A stretch of 64,000 nucleotides of DNA from Silene conica (GCA_029255685.2 CM055313.2:44534079-44598078); one strand, 5' to 3'; positions 1 to 12,797 are shown, counted from the first letter of the stretch. Translations and numbers: made by a program. Notes: generated by a model not told the origin, from the letters alone.

Positions 1-1931
1 TTAGATTTACGTTTCGACCAACTAAATTGTAGAATTCCTTATAAATTACTCCTTGGGTTTTGAACTTGATTCTTACTCTCATGTTTATTTGATTCTCCGT
101 ATTTTCTGAAAAGTATAAAAACTCACATCATAGTGAAACGGTCATCTAATTACGATCTTTTGCAAGTTGACGGATGATTTATGACTTTTGAAAATGTAAG
201 TTATGTCAAGTTTAGCGGAATAGTTTTATCGTATATCGAGTTCTGTTAAAGTTGACCTTATATTGTTCGTATGTGATGTTAATAACATGTTTATTAGAGA
301 TGGTCTTCATGAGTAGTAGACGGAAAATTTTAATGGGTAAACTTATTAGCATGAAGTCGTGAGTAAAAGATTATAACGTTCTACTTGTTTGCATTTAGAT
401 TTAGGTTTGTTGAAAAAAGGTGTTAATGAGCTCTTATTGATTCATATATTAACTGGTTGTGTATGTGTACTTCCTTGCCATAAGAATCTCTATAATTCAT
501 TCATAACTAATTAGAGTAATGTTTTGATACAAGTTGTTCTCTTTGTCACAAGGTGAATCACATGTTTTGTCGAGTGCCATTTTGTTTAAAATTTGGATCA
601 CAAATGTAATGAAATGAGAATTTTATTGACACCTTAGAAATTCTTCCCTTGTTTGTAGTAATTGTTATGCGTGATCTACTTAATGTCTGAACATACAGAT
701 TTTATGAGTATTAGCTTTGTGAACTTGCTTTCTTTTATATTGATTTCATGCTTATTGAGTTTACGGTTTAGGGGAAATAAATGTTTTCATGGACCATGCT
801 CAGAATGTTACTTTGCGATTTTTGTTTTCGATCTATAATTTAATTCATGCTTATGCTTTTCTACCTAATTCCAATTCCGTTGTTTCGTAGACTTAAAAAT
901 GTTTTCAAATGATAAGTCATGCTATAACTCGAGGTGATGATATTTAGGAGGATTTTGTAACATGACCCAAATTCTGTGTTATATGCTCTAAATATTTTGC
1001 ATGAATTATTTTGCATTATCACATTTCACATGAATTGCATAATTAGTTTATGAATCCTAATATATTTCCACATTCTTATAAATTTCTACATTTTCTAAAA
1101 ACTAAAAAGATTTCATCATTAATGAACAGTTATTTAATTGTCGTTTTGCAATTTACACTCATTAGTTGTTTCTAGTTTATGCTAGATAATGGAATGCGTG
1201 TAACTAGATTATACATATATGTATAATGTTAATTTATTTATATCCAAGGATATTAAACTGTCTGGCCAGTCTATGAATAATACATCTCATTAATTATGTC
1301 GTTGCTCTGTGTTATCTACGCTCATTCAATTTTGTCTGGTGTTGTTTTCTTAACTCCATGTGTTTAAATATGAACTTTACTTCTATAATGCGTTATTAGC
1401 ATGAAATGTTTAATCTGTCAAGTATGTGTTACAAGTGAGCTTAATGCCTATAATATTATAAAGTGTGTTAATTTAGTATCAGAGTGTCAAATATGTATCG
1501 TTGCCAAGTTACGGCACTTAACTTGTCAAATGACTTGTGACTGTTTTGTCTTCGGTAAATCTGTTTGTGTTTTGGATGTGAAATTTTAAAATTGGCTTAC
1601 GAGGACGTAACCATGTTTTAGAGAGGATAAGATTGTAAAATCTTGACGATTTATGATATGGTTTGTAGGTATGTCATGATTAGGGTTGTGATTGGTTGGT
1701 TGAAATTGATCGTACTTGGAGTAGTCTGATTAGTTCAGTTATGTCTTGGTCGATGCCGTGATTTATTATGTGTATGTATTTTGTTGCATGTCAAACTTCG
1801 GGGATGAAGTTTCTTAAGGAGGATAGGTTGTAATACTACGGTTTTGGTTTTACCTTTTTAGACTGAGTGGCTGTGTAGTCCCATGGGTGAGAGTGAACTT
1901 CGGGACGAAGTTCATTTTAAGGGGGAACGAT
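1..1931 (+). mobile_element. 3' internal part of a Tekay-like Ty3/gypsy element, noncoding
   Basis: AT-rich sequence with no credible coding region; the short open frame at 1401-1589 has no recognisable motif. The right edge has the layout of a retrotransposon 3' end: a small inverted repeat (AACTTCG-GGA-CGAAGTT, 1896-1912), a purine-rich tract (TTTTAAGGGGGAACGAT, ending 1931), then an LTR starting TGTAATACCCC. A similar but diverged version of the same junction lies about 100 bases upstream at 1793-1835. The pol gene expected upstream is absent from the visible part, so this is a degenerate or non-autonomous element that starts outside the window. Confidence 0.6.
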
Positions 1932-4900
1932 TGTAATACCCCGTATTTTATAGTTATAATAATACGTTGTTTTATATTATAATACGTTATTTTATGTTTA
2001 TACGATATTTGATATTTACGATATGTGGTCGTTAATTTTTATATTTCGACATTTGGACGATAATTATTAGTATTCATATTTAAATAAATATTTTTATTCA
2101 TCTAATATAAGTACTTTGATATTTATATTAATTTATATTTCAATAACTACTTTTATACTTAATTTATATTTCTAATTATATTTATACTTATATTTAAATC
2201 ATATTATGATACGTATACGATAGGTATTAATGTAATTGTTTAGTTAAAGCATATTACGCTATATGTGACAGGTTCGTTAAATTAGTGAATATTTATTTGA
2301 CGGTGTTGGGAATAGTAGTATGGACTGTTAATTTATAATAGACGAGTGATCTATGACGTTTGAATATGGTTGATTATGGTGCGTGACTACGAGGATGAAT
2401 ATAGCCATGAACGAGACGACTAAATTAACCTGGTTATACGTACGTATTATTTACACTAATAATGATATACTTTATGTTTTCAACGTGAAATACATTCATA
2501 CACATTCATGTACCATATTCATGTACTACACATTCATGCACCATACATAATTCATGCATTAATATTTATAATCATACTTTATTAAGTATTATTTCCACAT
2601 CTTTACACCCTATTTAATTATGGAACCTTTCATATGCATAAGACCACCGTCTTATATGTTGTCTAGTTCACTGTCTCCCATTTATTATCGCCGCTTCCAT
2701 TCCCTTACCGCCTACATTATCTCGTTTCCCCACATCATTCCTTAATCTATCATCTAGTCACGACACATAAGAGCCTCCTCTCGTTGTTTCGCTGCCATAA
2801 AACGAATAGTCATCGTGTACACTCGGTAAGTTCACACCTTGTTACTTTTGATTTTATGATATTAAGGGTCGTTTTTTGGATCTGGGTTATAGGGGATGTA
2901 GGAGACACCGACCACGACAATGGTGACCTAGGTGGGTGGTTGTGGTGATAATTAAAGCGGTGTTCGTAAGGGGGATGGGGCTGTGTTCCAAGCAAAAACA
3001 GGGGACCAAAGAACGTTAGGTCGTTATTACACCCTTGTCATGTCTGACTGAACCTGGGGGTTGGTAGTCCTGGTTTCTAGGTTAGTTTAGACCACGGTGG
3101 TGGTCTGTTGGTGGTCCAGGGGTCGCGACGCACGATATTTGGCAGAAAACATGCGAAAACAGAGTGTAAGGAATAATGGGTACGTAGTGGGACTGGTGGT
3201 TTGGGTGCGGTGGTTGTTGTTAAGGGTCTGTTAAATGGCCAAGGCATCCTTGTTGCTGTAGAAGCCGTTATAAGTGGTTGTAGCAGCCGTGGCCCGTGGT
3301 AAGTGGTTCGTGTATGGTGGGTGTGGGTTAATCGCGTTTTAGACAGGGGGTTTGAGAGGGCGTGAGTTGTGGTGGTTTGGCCACCACAGAGGGTGTCAAT
3401 GGATGGAAATTGTTGGGCCATCATTAGTGATCATGCCGAGGCTCAATGGTGATGACGGTGGTCACTGTTGGTTGTGGAATTGAGTGGTTAAGATGAGTGC
3501 GGAAGTGTTTGATGAAATGTCGTTTAGTTGAGATGGAAGTGCAAAGGGCATGGGTGTACATGTGGTTTCAGGGAGTGTGTGGGGGTGGTTGCAAGGGCGG
3601 ATATAGGTGGTCCGAAGGTGGGTATTGTGAGTGTAGTTTGGGTGAGAGTATGGGACCCTCCATGGTGGCTATAGATGGCTGGTTTGGTGGTTAGGTGGTG
3701 GTAAAGAGGGGTACACGAGTGTTGAGGTGAGTTTGCTGGTTTGTTGTTGTCGTGGAAGTTCAGGGGTAGATTCACTAGATTGTTAGTTGGTGATTAATAT
3801 TTAGGTTGTTTTATTAGGTGTAATTGTCTCGTGGTTTTGAACTTTTGATAACTAATTAGCTTAATTAATTTGTTTAACTTGTTTTGTGACGGTATCTTAT
3901 TAATCGACTAATTCAGTTATTTAATTAATTATGGTTAATATGGTCTCGTTATTCGTAATATAAATACTAATAAGTTAATTACTTTGACTAATTGATATAA
4001 TATTTGTTTACGTAAATATATTAGTTAGTAATTATGTATATTATAATTGGTAGGTTCTGATTCCGTGGAGGAATGATTCTAATCGGATATTAGTTACGTA
4101 ACTGGATTGCTTGCTTGACGAGGTAGGATAATTTTGCCTGTCATCTTGTTTGCTTATTTTGTTTGGGTGCTATCGGATGAATTATAATGTGAATTCGTAT
4201 GTTCAGATATGGTATTCTTCTGTCTGGCATGTGCATTATTATCCGTTTGTATACAAGTTGAGTTTTGAGATAATGGTTGCTTTCATTAGTATAGCATATG
4301 CATTATTATCGGTTGAATAAGAATGGAGTGACGAAATAACATGATTGCATTCATTGGCATGATATATCTATCGGTATACAGGTTAAACCTGGGCAGACAT
4401 CATGGTAAGAGCCTTCGGGTGATGTATAAATAACTTACCGGCAGACACCGTTTTATACCTTCGTGGTGGTGTAGTTCAGCTGTTAAGCTGGTTTCTCGAT
4501 GACGATCGAGGCAGACCCGGCCAGGAGGAGGCGGGTGGAAGTTTGGGGTTGAGCTCGGTAGAAAGGCCATGGCATTGGATATTCATTTGCATACTCATTC
4601 ATGTGCATATTCTTTGTTTTGATTATTATCCTACTCAACCGCGAGGTTGACCGTGTATTCGTTTAACACCTGTGATGATCCGTAATGGGGAGCAGATTTG
4701 ACAGGAAAGAAGAATATATCGGAGCATGGGATGGCGTGACCACTCGGACAGACCGACTTAGAATTAGGCCACATACTTAGAAGTCATCAGTTGTACTTTC
4801 TTTTCTGTCGCTTAGTAATTATAATATCAAAAGTTTAAATTTAACCAGTTTTATGTAAAGTACTTTGGTTTGTTTTATTTTGTTATTACTACCTCGGTCA

Positions 4901-4973
4901 TTCCGAGATGGTAACAGCTCTATTTATTTGAGAATGTCTTGCTAAAGGCTCTTAAATAAATGGGGGTGTTACA
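1932..4973 (+). mobile_element. Tekay-like LTR (3042 bp)
   Basis: The sequence starts TGTAATACCCCG and ends GGGGGTGTTACA, the terminal style of Tekay/Del chromovirus LTRs. It follows a purine tract directly, so it is read as the 3' LTR of a plus-strand element. The last ~350 bases share ordered blocks with the solo LTR at 31645-33905 (an ACTCAACC...GGTTGACC block, GGGGAGCAGA, ACCTCGG...CCGAGATGGTAACA, and AAATAAATGGGGGTG), so the two belong to one family. The middle (about 2880-3760) is very GT-rich on this strand and produces spurious frames on both strands. The five bases before the LTR (ACGAT) and after it (ATAAT) do not match, which argues against a solo LTR. Confidence 0.75.
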
Positions 4974-5001
4974 ATAATCAAGAGATACATAGGAAAGCCG
5001 G

Positions 5002-5400
5002 AAATTTGAGCAAGGGAGAGCCTTTGTAGACATGGATTACATTGAAGAAGAATATACTGTATATTAACTATCCAACCCCACGAAGAGGGTGGTGTTGATA
5101 ATAAGATTCTCGGGTTTGATTTTACTGAGTTGTTGCAGTCGACTCAGAGGGACTTTGTGGTTATAAAGATCAATGTGGAAGGGACTGAGTTTGATCTCAT
5201 CCCAAGGTTGATTGAGAAGGGGTTGGTTTGCATGATTGATGAGTTTTTTCTCAAATGCCATATAATCATATTAATCGGTGGCAGAGGTGTTGTCCTGGGC
5301 AGAGAAGTGCTAAATGCTAAGTAGGAGAATCTTGGGGACAATGCTTGAACCTTTTTACCTCCCTCAGAGAACACGTAGTTCTAATTCATCAACGGTTGTG
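5002..5400 (+). pseudogene. Fragment of a plant FkbM-type methyltransferase-like gene
   Basis: The plus-strand frame through 5090-5270 reads RDFVVIKINVEGTEFDLIPR and then LIEKGLVCMIDEFFLKCH. This resembles the conserved core of a plant family of predicted S-adenosylmethionine-dependent methyltransferases (FkbM-like), where the pattern is DFVV-K-DVEGTEFDL-PRL then a CLIDE-FLECH-like block. Just downstream another frame continues with WQRCCPGQRSAK and QCLNLFTSLRE, which match the next part of that family but are separated by a frameshift and a stop near 5322. No start, intron structure or full domain is present. It is a decayed, 5'-truncated gene piece. The identification rests on remembered family motifs, and function is certainly lost. 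Confidence 0.6.
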
Positions 5401-6404
5401 ATTGTCTGAACGCTAACATATCTTTAAAGGTGCTACCAGCCTGCCCTAGAGTTACATTATACTATACTGAAATGTTTTTGATAGACGGTGTGGTAGCTGT
5501 TTCTTGTTTTATAGTTTCTCTCAGTTCTTACCTGCGAATGAAATACTTCTTACCTATTTTCAACAGTACATTCTTTGATTCTTCAGTTTTTTTGGTTTTA
5601 TATGGTTACTGTTTGGTGTTGTTTCCTGCTTTATTAATTTTAGTCATGTAGTTGTCCATTGTCTTCAAACAACTTTTAAACAATGAGTTCATGACGTGGT
5701 TGTAGTGATGGAATGCCCGTGGATGATAGTTCATGTGCTTATATAGGCTTCATGTTTGTCACTTTTCTAAAGTTGTTATTTTAAGACATTATTTACCCTT
5801 TCTACACTTGTATAACCTCTGCAAATCCACTGTGCCTCATCAGATAATTTTGCTTGAGACATGGCATGACTTTATCCGTCTGATGAGGCTATATTCATAA
5901 TATATAACAAGAACTTTTCTGATGTTAAAGTATGTGGGCTGATTTTTAAGTTAGTACTTCCTCAAAATTTTATATGAGCGTTAGAGGCATTAACTTTATA
6001 GTTTTGTTTCTGGTAAAATGTGAGAGATGTATTAATTAATCATAATTCATGAACAACAACCGACTAAACTTAGCTTACAAAATATAAATACTATAGCAAA
6101 TTGACACAAAAAGCTATGTTAATTCCTAGTCTGCTCAACCATCCACTATCCTTATTAATTATTTAAAAGGGTATACAATTTTCCTTTCATTCTATTTCTA
6201 ATTGTATTGTTAATCTATTTTCCTATTGTGGCAGGATGTGCCGCTTGCAAACTTTATATTATCGATTAATTAGTGTGGTTTATAAATGATGATTAGGCCT
6301 AACGTCTAAAAACAACTTCATAAAAGTTTTCCAGCTTTCTAAAATTCCAGTAGTATGCTTCAATAAATTGAACATTATTTAGTGCATTCATTTGAAGATT
6401 GTTA
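5401..6404. other. Unassigned noncoding stretch
   Basis: AT-rich sequence with no convincing reading frame. The 73-codon frame at 5430-5651 is hydrophobic but has no family signature. It may include decayed 3' flank of the methyltransferase piece. An imperfect inverted repeat (GCCTCATCAGA ... TCTGATGAGGC, 5833-5889) is the only structure noticed. Confidence 0.5.
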
Positions 6405-7175
6405 TTGTGGGAGTTGTTGAGCTTATATTGTGGCAACTTAAAATTTTAGCTCAAGACATTTTAATTAGTCATTATATAGTCGATTTTAACTATTAAAATC
6501 ACAAAACATGCGTCACTTGAGAATAAATTCTCAAAAATTATATACATTCTGTAAATATTTCATGTGACATTGTGTTAACTTTTTATGGCAAAATTCCAGC
6601 TATAACTATTAAAGTCGAATTTGAGTCACTATTAATACGAGTTTTACTATTAAAATCATTAATCATGCAAAATAAGTCCAATAATTTCGAAAATTCATAC
6701 ATGTACTTTATATAGTGCATGTGACTTCTCATAAAATTTTTAAGGTCAAATTCAAAATATAACCTCCTATACCCATTTTAACTCATATTATGACTATTTA
6801 TCTCATAAAATTCATAATCCATGCATAATAACTGCATTTGTCACGAAAATTCATATAAAATATATTAAATATGCATGTGAGAACATATCAAAAAATCTCG
6901 GCCACAAAATATGTTTAACTATTTTTCCTATTATTTGTTGTTTAAAACCGATTTAAACTACAAAATATACAAATAAATATAAAAATGAACAATAAAAATT
7001 TATAAAATTATATTTATGTTCTAAAAACATTTTAGAATCAGAAACTTTAACATCCAAAATTATTTTGTGATTTGTCATAATAAATACAAAAATTTCGAGA
7101 TATGTATGTTTTTCCGTTTAACATAAAACATGAATCCGATCATGCATGCAACAACCGTAATGCTCTGATACCACT
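6405..7175 (-). mobile_element. Copy C of the Gag-only copia family: 5' leader (minus strand)
   Basis: On the minus strand this begins immediately after the LTR with AG-TGGTATCAGAGC (7163-7174 on the plus strand reads as its complement), a primer binding site for initiator methionine tRNA. The following ~700 bases align along their length with the leader of copy A (58849-59570), including blocks such as GCATGATCGGATTCATG and TTCTCAAGTGA. Homology fades near 6405-6470. No coding sequence is included. The copy is truncated before gag. Confidence 0.75.
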
Positions 7176-7582
7176 TGTTGGAAACTAAGTTCCTGATTTT
7201 ATACTCAAAACGAATGTGAGTTTTGTTTCTTTAAGTTTAGGTTATAAAACTTAATAAGATCTTATGCATGCATGATGATATCATAAGATGTGATTGTCCT
7301 TACATTGGTTTTAGAAGGTTTATACTCAATAATCACCTATTACTTGAGTCTTCAATAACCGAAATACCCTTATAACGATCTAACAAAAATCGTCTCCAAA
7401 AGATACGTATCAAGGACCCGATCTCAAACTAAGACTATTTTTGTTACTAGAAAAATATAATTAGTATACTAGAAATATAAATAACATTAGCCTTAATATT
7501 ATTAGCATGGAAATAATTTACTTATCTTAGAAAACCATTTGACTAAGGAATTATTGAGAATGAGTTTTGTAGTGTTAGAAAG
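7176..7582 (-). mobile_element. Copy C of the Gag-only copia family: truncated LTR (minus strand)
   Basis: The complement matches the last ~400 bases of the LTRs at 26049-27341 and 57558-58848, ending in the same ...AGTTTCCAACA terminus. Similarity stops abruptly at 7582, exactly where the SIRE-type LTR begins, so the SIRE element was inserted into this LTR. The rest of this LTR is not found in the window. Confidence 0.8.
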
Positions 7583-9111
7583 TGAAGAGTCTATTGACCT
7601 AGATATACTCAAGAAGGGGGGGGGGGGGTTGAATTGAGTATGTCAACTTTTTCGATTCTTCTTCGATGTTGATTGTTGAGATGAAGTAATAGCAAGTAAC
7701 GAGTAAGAACGAAAAAGTAAAGGAGACACGATCTTTTGAAGTGGTTCAGTTTCATAAATCGAAACCTACGTCCACTATTCTCGATTAATAAAACTAGTAC
7801 CTTCTCCGGATTACAATTTTATCAACCCAACTCGTACAACTTTGATGTTAGTTGTAACTCAATCTAGATACCGTAAAATATCTAGCTACGATAAGTACCG
7901 TTAAATACTTGCTTACAATGAGTACCGCTAAATACTCGAATCTTATCTTAAGTAAATAAGATAAAGTCTTCAACAATTTCTTGCGTTTCAATGATCTTGT
8001 ATGTGTGAGAACTTTCTTCAAAGCTTGTAGTCTTGATTAAGAGATTGGACAATGATTGGCACGGAAAACGAGACGTATGAAAGAGTACGTTCGTTCGTTC
8101 TTAGGTATGCGTGAGGCGTGTATTTCGTGATTTAGGCGTGCGATATTGAGTGCATGTATATACTAATTTAGATCTAGGTTTAATCCTAGATAGTTTAGAA
8201 ATAATACTTTATCTAGAATACTTATTCTAGGTAATATTTTAAACTTAATCTTATTTGATTTAGGAAAGGATTCTAATAAGATATTATTAATTTAAGACAT
8301 AAGATAATATTTCCAAAAACCTATTTAATTTAGGAAACATCTTATACCATAAAATATAGTATCCTACTTTAAATCCATTCCTAACTCTTGTCAAGATATA
8401 ATATATTATATCTTTAATCAAATCCTAGTTAATCTTTAAGTAGATTAAATAAACATGCTTATTTATTTAATTAACCATAAAGATAATATGAAATATGTTA
8501 GTAGTCGTGTAGGAAACGTAAGGCATACTTGCTTGACACGCTTCCCCACGCACCTCCCAACGCATGCTTCATAGACCAAGTTCTTCGAGACATACTTCTC
8601 GAAGCACGTTTCCCTAGGAATTTAGATTTTGACAATAACGGTTAAAATAAAATCCTTAGTATATTATAATTAATATTTACCTCATAAGATAAATATTTTA
8701 ATTCTTGTTAACTAAAGAATATTTCTATTTTAAAAACCGTTTTAAGATCACTAAATTAATATATAACAATATATTAATAGCACGCATAAATCTTTACGCT
8801 TTGACTTATTTCACGCAAATCTCATTTCTTCGATAGTTATAGGTAAGACCTATAACTTAAGAACTCTTGATATCGTAATAAAACTTTTGTCTTGTAAATC
8901 TTCAAAAAGACTTGACATTTGACATGAGCTTGATCTTTCTTCAATCTTCGATTGAATTTTATACTTTATTAAGCTACGATCTTCGCTCTGTAATAAACTG
9001 TATACTTAAACGCACGATTACATGCATATGTATATAAAACATAATTATTTAGACTTGTCATTATTAAAACATAAAACAATATATTACATATATAGAATAT
9101 ATTACTCAACA
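7583..9111 (-). mobile_element. SIRE/Maximus-type copia 3' LTR (minus strand)
   Basis: On the minus strand it runs from TGTTGAGTAATATATTC (9111) to ...GACTCTTCA (7583), a 1529 bp TG...CA unit. It is preceded on that strand by the purine tract TAAAAAGGGGGAATT (9112-9126), a characteristic SIRE 3' junction. A run of 13 G lies at 7616-7628 near the LTR end. The partner 5' LTR is not in the window because the element is cut at 18347. Confidence 0.75.
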
Positions 9112-9822
9112 AATTCCCCCTTTTTAATGATGGCAAGTCTTACCTAGAATCGTGTCTAAGTGTAACGTAGTAACGTTCCCCCTCAACATAGTATTGGTCT
9201 TTTATAATATAGATTAACTAGGGTTTCTATTTTTAGACTAAACCAATTACTTAAAAAGAACTATGAGAGACAATACGTTACGACAAGGAGCAATCTTAGG
9301 CAAATTCGTAATCTAGGTCGCATCCTTTTCCCCCTCTTGACATCATTGAAAAGACGGAAACAAAGACATAAAACGACTAGAATGATATAATATGAAACAA
9401 ACCTAAGCATGCAATTCTAAATCAAACACACAAACGTAATTAAAATCATGCAAACACGAAATACGAACGAAAATACGACACACAACCAAGTACTAAGAAG
9501 CCTATGGGCCGAATATACAAGATAACGCCTAATGGGCCGAATTAAGAGTATAAGCCACTTGGGCCGAAAGTAGTAAAGCATAGGTAAAGGAAGTAGTTCT
9601 AATACAAAGCCATAGTGGGCCGAATTAGGGTAGGGGAAAATTGGGCCACAAAGTTTTAACAAACTAAAGAAGGAAAAGAAAGAAGCTGGAATGGGTTGGC
9701 AAAAGAGGAGCGGGTCAGAGAACCGAGTACCCATACCGTATCATACCCAAAACGGATCCCAACAACTACTAATTAATTTTCCCGAAACCCAGCAAAAAGG
9801 GACGAACAACTAACAACCACAA
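9112..9822 (-). mobile_element. SIRE element 3' untranslated region with polypurine tract
   Basis: This lies between the env-like frame and the LTR. The polypurine tract that primes plus-strand DNA synthesis is at 9112-9126 (complement of AATTCCCCCTTTTTA). A 105-codon minus-strand frame at 9417-9734 is rich in hydrophobic residues but has no family signature, and I do not call it. Confidence 0.65.
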
Positions 9823-11331
9823 TCAATCTTCTTCCGGATGGTGAATGATGTGAGGATTAACGAACTCCGGCCTCGTACGATATTCCAATGTTGAGAGACG
9901 GTCTAAACAACTACTAACATTCCTTCCCTGCGCATCAATTGCTCTTTCGAAGTTAAGGACTTTAAGTGACAGAGCCTTGACTGCTTTCAAACACTGCGCA
10001 CCATCCTCTCTCAACAAACGACTATCACGCATTAATGCACCTCCTTGAGACGTCAAAAAGTGATGACGCTCACTGACATGTAACACTTCATCACGAACTT
10101 CCCGGATATCACGACTTAGCTTTTCAAGAACTCCATCCACCTTGCTCATCCATGTTCGTAAATCCGTTCCCATCTCGGAGTCATGAGCCTGCTCTGCTTT
10201 CGGATTTTGTAAATCACACACTAACACAAACAACTTATCAAGTTTTCCCTCCAATCCATCAACATTACTCGACCTTCCGTCACCACCACTGCTCCGGCCA
10301 AACAACAATTCACGCTCATCTAGTAAAATTCCCATTAATTTCATTAGCATGTCACCCATCCTATCTTTAGGAATAACACCATAACTACAAACATCAATAA
10401 CCCCTGCATGAAATAATAACTCGGATACGCACATTTCATACGGAATATCCAAAGTTGTACAGAAACGTTCTTTAACCAAGATGCTCGAGACATGCGCGAT
10501 TTTTGCACACAAGAGGGTAGCCAAATTCACTTTTACCCCAGTTAACCAATAGTAAAGCACTACAGCCTCACAACAGCTTAGCTTGTCCCGGCCTCCCCTT
10601 CGAGGTAAAACAGAATTCCAAAGAAAGTTAACCAAAATTTTTAATTTTGGACTGAAAGAACCGGTGAGAAGAGGACTTGACTCCGACGCATGTTCATCAA
10701 AGTACTTCTTAATTTCCATTTTCTGATCACTTGAAACAATCGATCATTCTTTGCTAGGATCTAAGGTGACTCCCTCGTTCTTAAGTTTAAAGATGCGACA
10801 AATATCGGAAACAGAGATCTCGACATCTTTACCATTCACAACTGCTTTTAGACCTGTTTCGACGCTTTTGACTGAGGCGAAGAACTAAACTACTTCAATG
10901 GGGAAAACTAACCCAGAGAAATTGCTAAGATACAACCACCCTTGAAAAATTCGGAAATCTTTAAAGAAACTTAAGGACCTTGACCCATCTACCCATGATG
11001 TCGGGTAAAACCGACCTGCATGTATAGAATAAGGTAATAAACGATCGATTAACATACCTTCCCCTTTTGTCATTCTTACGCGATCAAGACCCTCTATCGT
11101 AGCTTCAGTATTAGCCTCGCGAAACAGAGTTCTTGGAGAGCTCTCATGATCCGGTGATTCTTCGGTCATAACCGACATTCCCTTGTCCACCTTTCGACGC
11201 TTACTAGGTTCTGACTTGGGCACAGATACGGATACGGGTTTTGGTAACGGCGGAGGTGAAGGCGAGGGTGATGGTGAAGGAGGAGAGGTGTTCTTCTTTC
11301 GTAAGGAACGACGAGCGGCCATGGGAGGCAT
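9823..11331 (-). pseudogene. Envelope-like / 'putative plant transposon protein' ORF of the SIRE element
   Basis: A minus-strand frame of about 500 codons starts at 11331 (MPPMAARRSLRKK). It has a basic N-terminus, a proline/serine-rich stretch (SPPSPSPSPSPPPLPK), then a folded region containing VLPRRGGRDKLSCCEAVVLY and, toward the C-terminus, a charged, probably coiled-coil segment. The PRRG-RD-LS--EAVVLY block is what I associate with the plant-transposon domain found in ORFs of many retroelements. The position after pol and before the polypurine tract fits the extra env-like ORF of SIRE elements. Two in-frame stops break it, a TAG at 10885-10887 and a second near 10737, with the same reading frame on both sides. 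No transmembrane helix is obvious. Confidence 0.65.
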
Positions 11332-11513
11332 TTTTTAGTCGGTTTAAGGTATTTTAATGGGGAGTGTTTTATTGGATTCTTTGGGTTAGGGGAGGTTGTT
11401 ACAGAGAAAATAATAATGGTGAGGTGATGGAGTTAGTGTAAGAGAGTAGGAAATGGTTTTTAGAGTTATAGGATGAGGTGTCTTGAGTGTTTGAGTGGTA
11501 AAAACAAAGGTTT
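11332..11513. other. SIRE internal noncoding sequence before the CACTA insertion
   Basis: Short noncoding sequence upstream of the env-like start codon on the minus strand. It ends in TTT immediately before a CACTA terminus at 11514. No gene or motif is seen. Confidence 0.45.
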
Positions 11514-11850
11514 CACTAGTAGAAAAATAGCTATTTGCGGCGTCAAAAAAGTGGCCATTTGCGGCGTTTTTGGTGTAGCAGCAAATAAGGGGGCCGCAAA
11601 TAGAAAAAGTTATTTGCGGCGGAAAAAAAACGCCTCAAATAGAGAAGCTATTTGGGGCGTTTTTTAAAAAACGCCTGAAATAGCTTCTCTATTTGAGGCA
11701 TTTTTTTTAAAAAAGCGCCGCAAATAGATTCTTTATTTGAGGCGTTTTTTGGCAAAAACGCCGCAAATAGCACATAAAAAAAACAAAATATATTTTTTTT
11801 TTTCTTAAAAAATGAAAGATGTAAAGAAATTATTTAAATTTAATAACTCT

Positions 11851-11853
<3 letters not shown>

Positions 11854-11897
<44 letters not shown>
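11854..11897. repeat. (TA)n microsatellite
   Basis: About 22 uninterrupted TA units inside CACTA-1. Confidence 0.9.
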
Positions 11898-11899
<2 letters not shown>

Positions 11900-11939
11900 C
11901 TTACAAAGTCAAATTACAAGGATTTCTAGATTAAATACA

Positions 11940-12797
11940 AAATACTAGGCTAAGGCTCGATCTTGTGAATTCGCTTCCCTGAGTCTGCGCTTGCCCAATT
12001 CCCAACTCACTAGTATCATTCAAACAGCTTCATGCTACTCTGCCTTTACCATCTGCCAGCCTCTTAAAAATGGACAGGAAAAGCAACGTAGCAGCCTCAT
12101 TGTTCAGCAACATTTTGCATCAGACCCAACATTTCTGCTGTTGTAACTGATGCTCACGCATTTACGATCCGACACTACGAGTCGCTGCTGCAACTGAATA
12201 GTCCAGAAACTGACGCTGCAACAATTCTCAAAACAGACCCAGTAGAATTGGTCTGCTCCTTGAAACTCTGCTTATTCGATTTCCAAACACGCACCTATCC
12301 AAGCTTGCCCAAACACAAATCATAGAAGACTGCCACACAGCCTCAATTCCTGAGTTCAGAAATTCCTGCAATACTGCACGCTGCAGACCCAGAAAAACCC
12401 TACATCTTACTGTTCCAGACTAGCATCTCCAACTGACGTGCTCTGCCGGCGTGAATCCCACTACTCGAACAGCCTACTGCTTGCAGCCCAACCCAAGTCC
12501 AGCCAGTGCACATGAGCTAGGACAGCCTACCCATACTACAGACTATACCCATAACCAGCAACTTACTGCAGAGAATATTAGCGAGCCCAGTACCAGAAAT
12601 GGTCCATGGCACACCACCCTCCTGCAGAAAACTGCCCAGTACAGAATACCAGACCCAAAAATGCCATAATTGTTATTTCCGTTCCAGTAACCGCTGTACA
12701 CGCACCCTTCTAGCCCTATGACCCTACTAATCTGCCTTATTCCTGAAGTCTACAACTGTACCAGATTGACCAGTCCTGCTTTCAGAACTTCAGATAC
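11940..12797. other. CACTA-1 interior, unassigned
   Basis: Less AT-rich than its surroundings, with frequent CTGCAG and AGACCC words. Frames at 12451-12669 and 12718-13008 on the plus strand have low-complexity composition and no recognisable domain. The contrast in composition suggests acquired sequence, but I cannot name the source. Confidence 0.35.

Noticed and set aside
3077..3775. Frames on both strands in the first Tekay-like LTR
   Set aside because: The segment is GT/AC-rich and low complexity, with no domain, and lies within an LTR.
4974..4978. Reading 1932-4973 as a solo LTR
   Set aside because: The flanking five bases do not match (ACGAT before, ATAAT after), and a purine tract precedes it as expected for a 3' LTR.
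9417..9734. 105-codon hydrophobic frame on the minus strand
   Set aside because: It lies in the SIRE 3' untranslated region and has no signature. Hydrophobic content alone is not enough.
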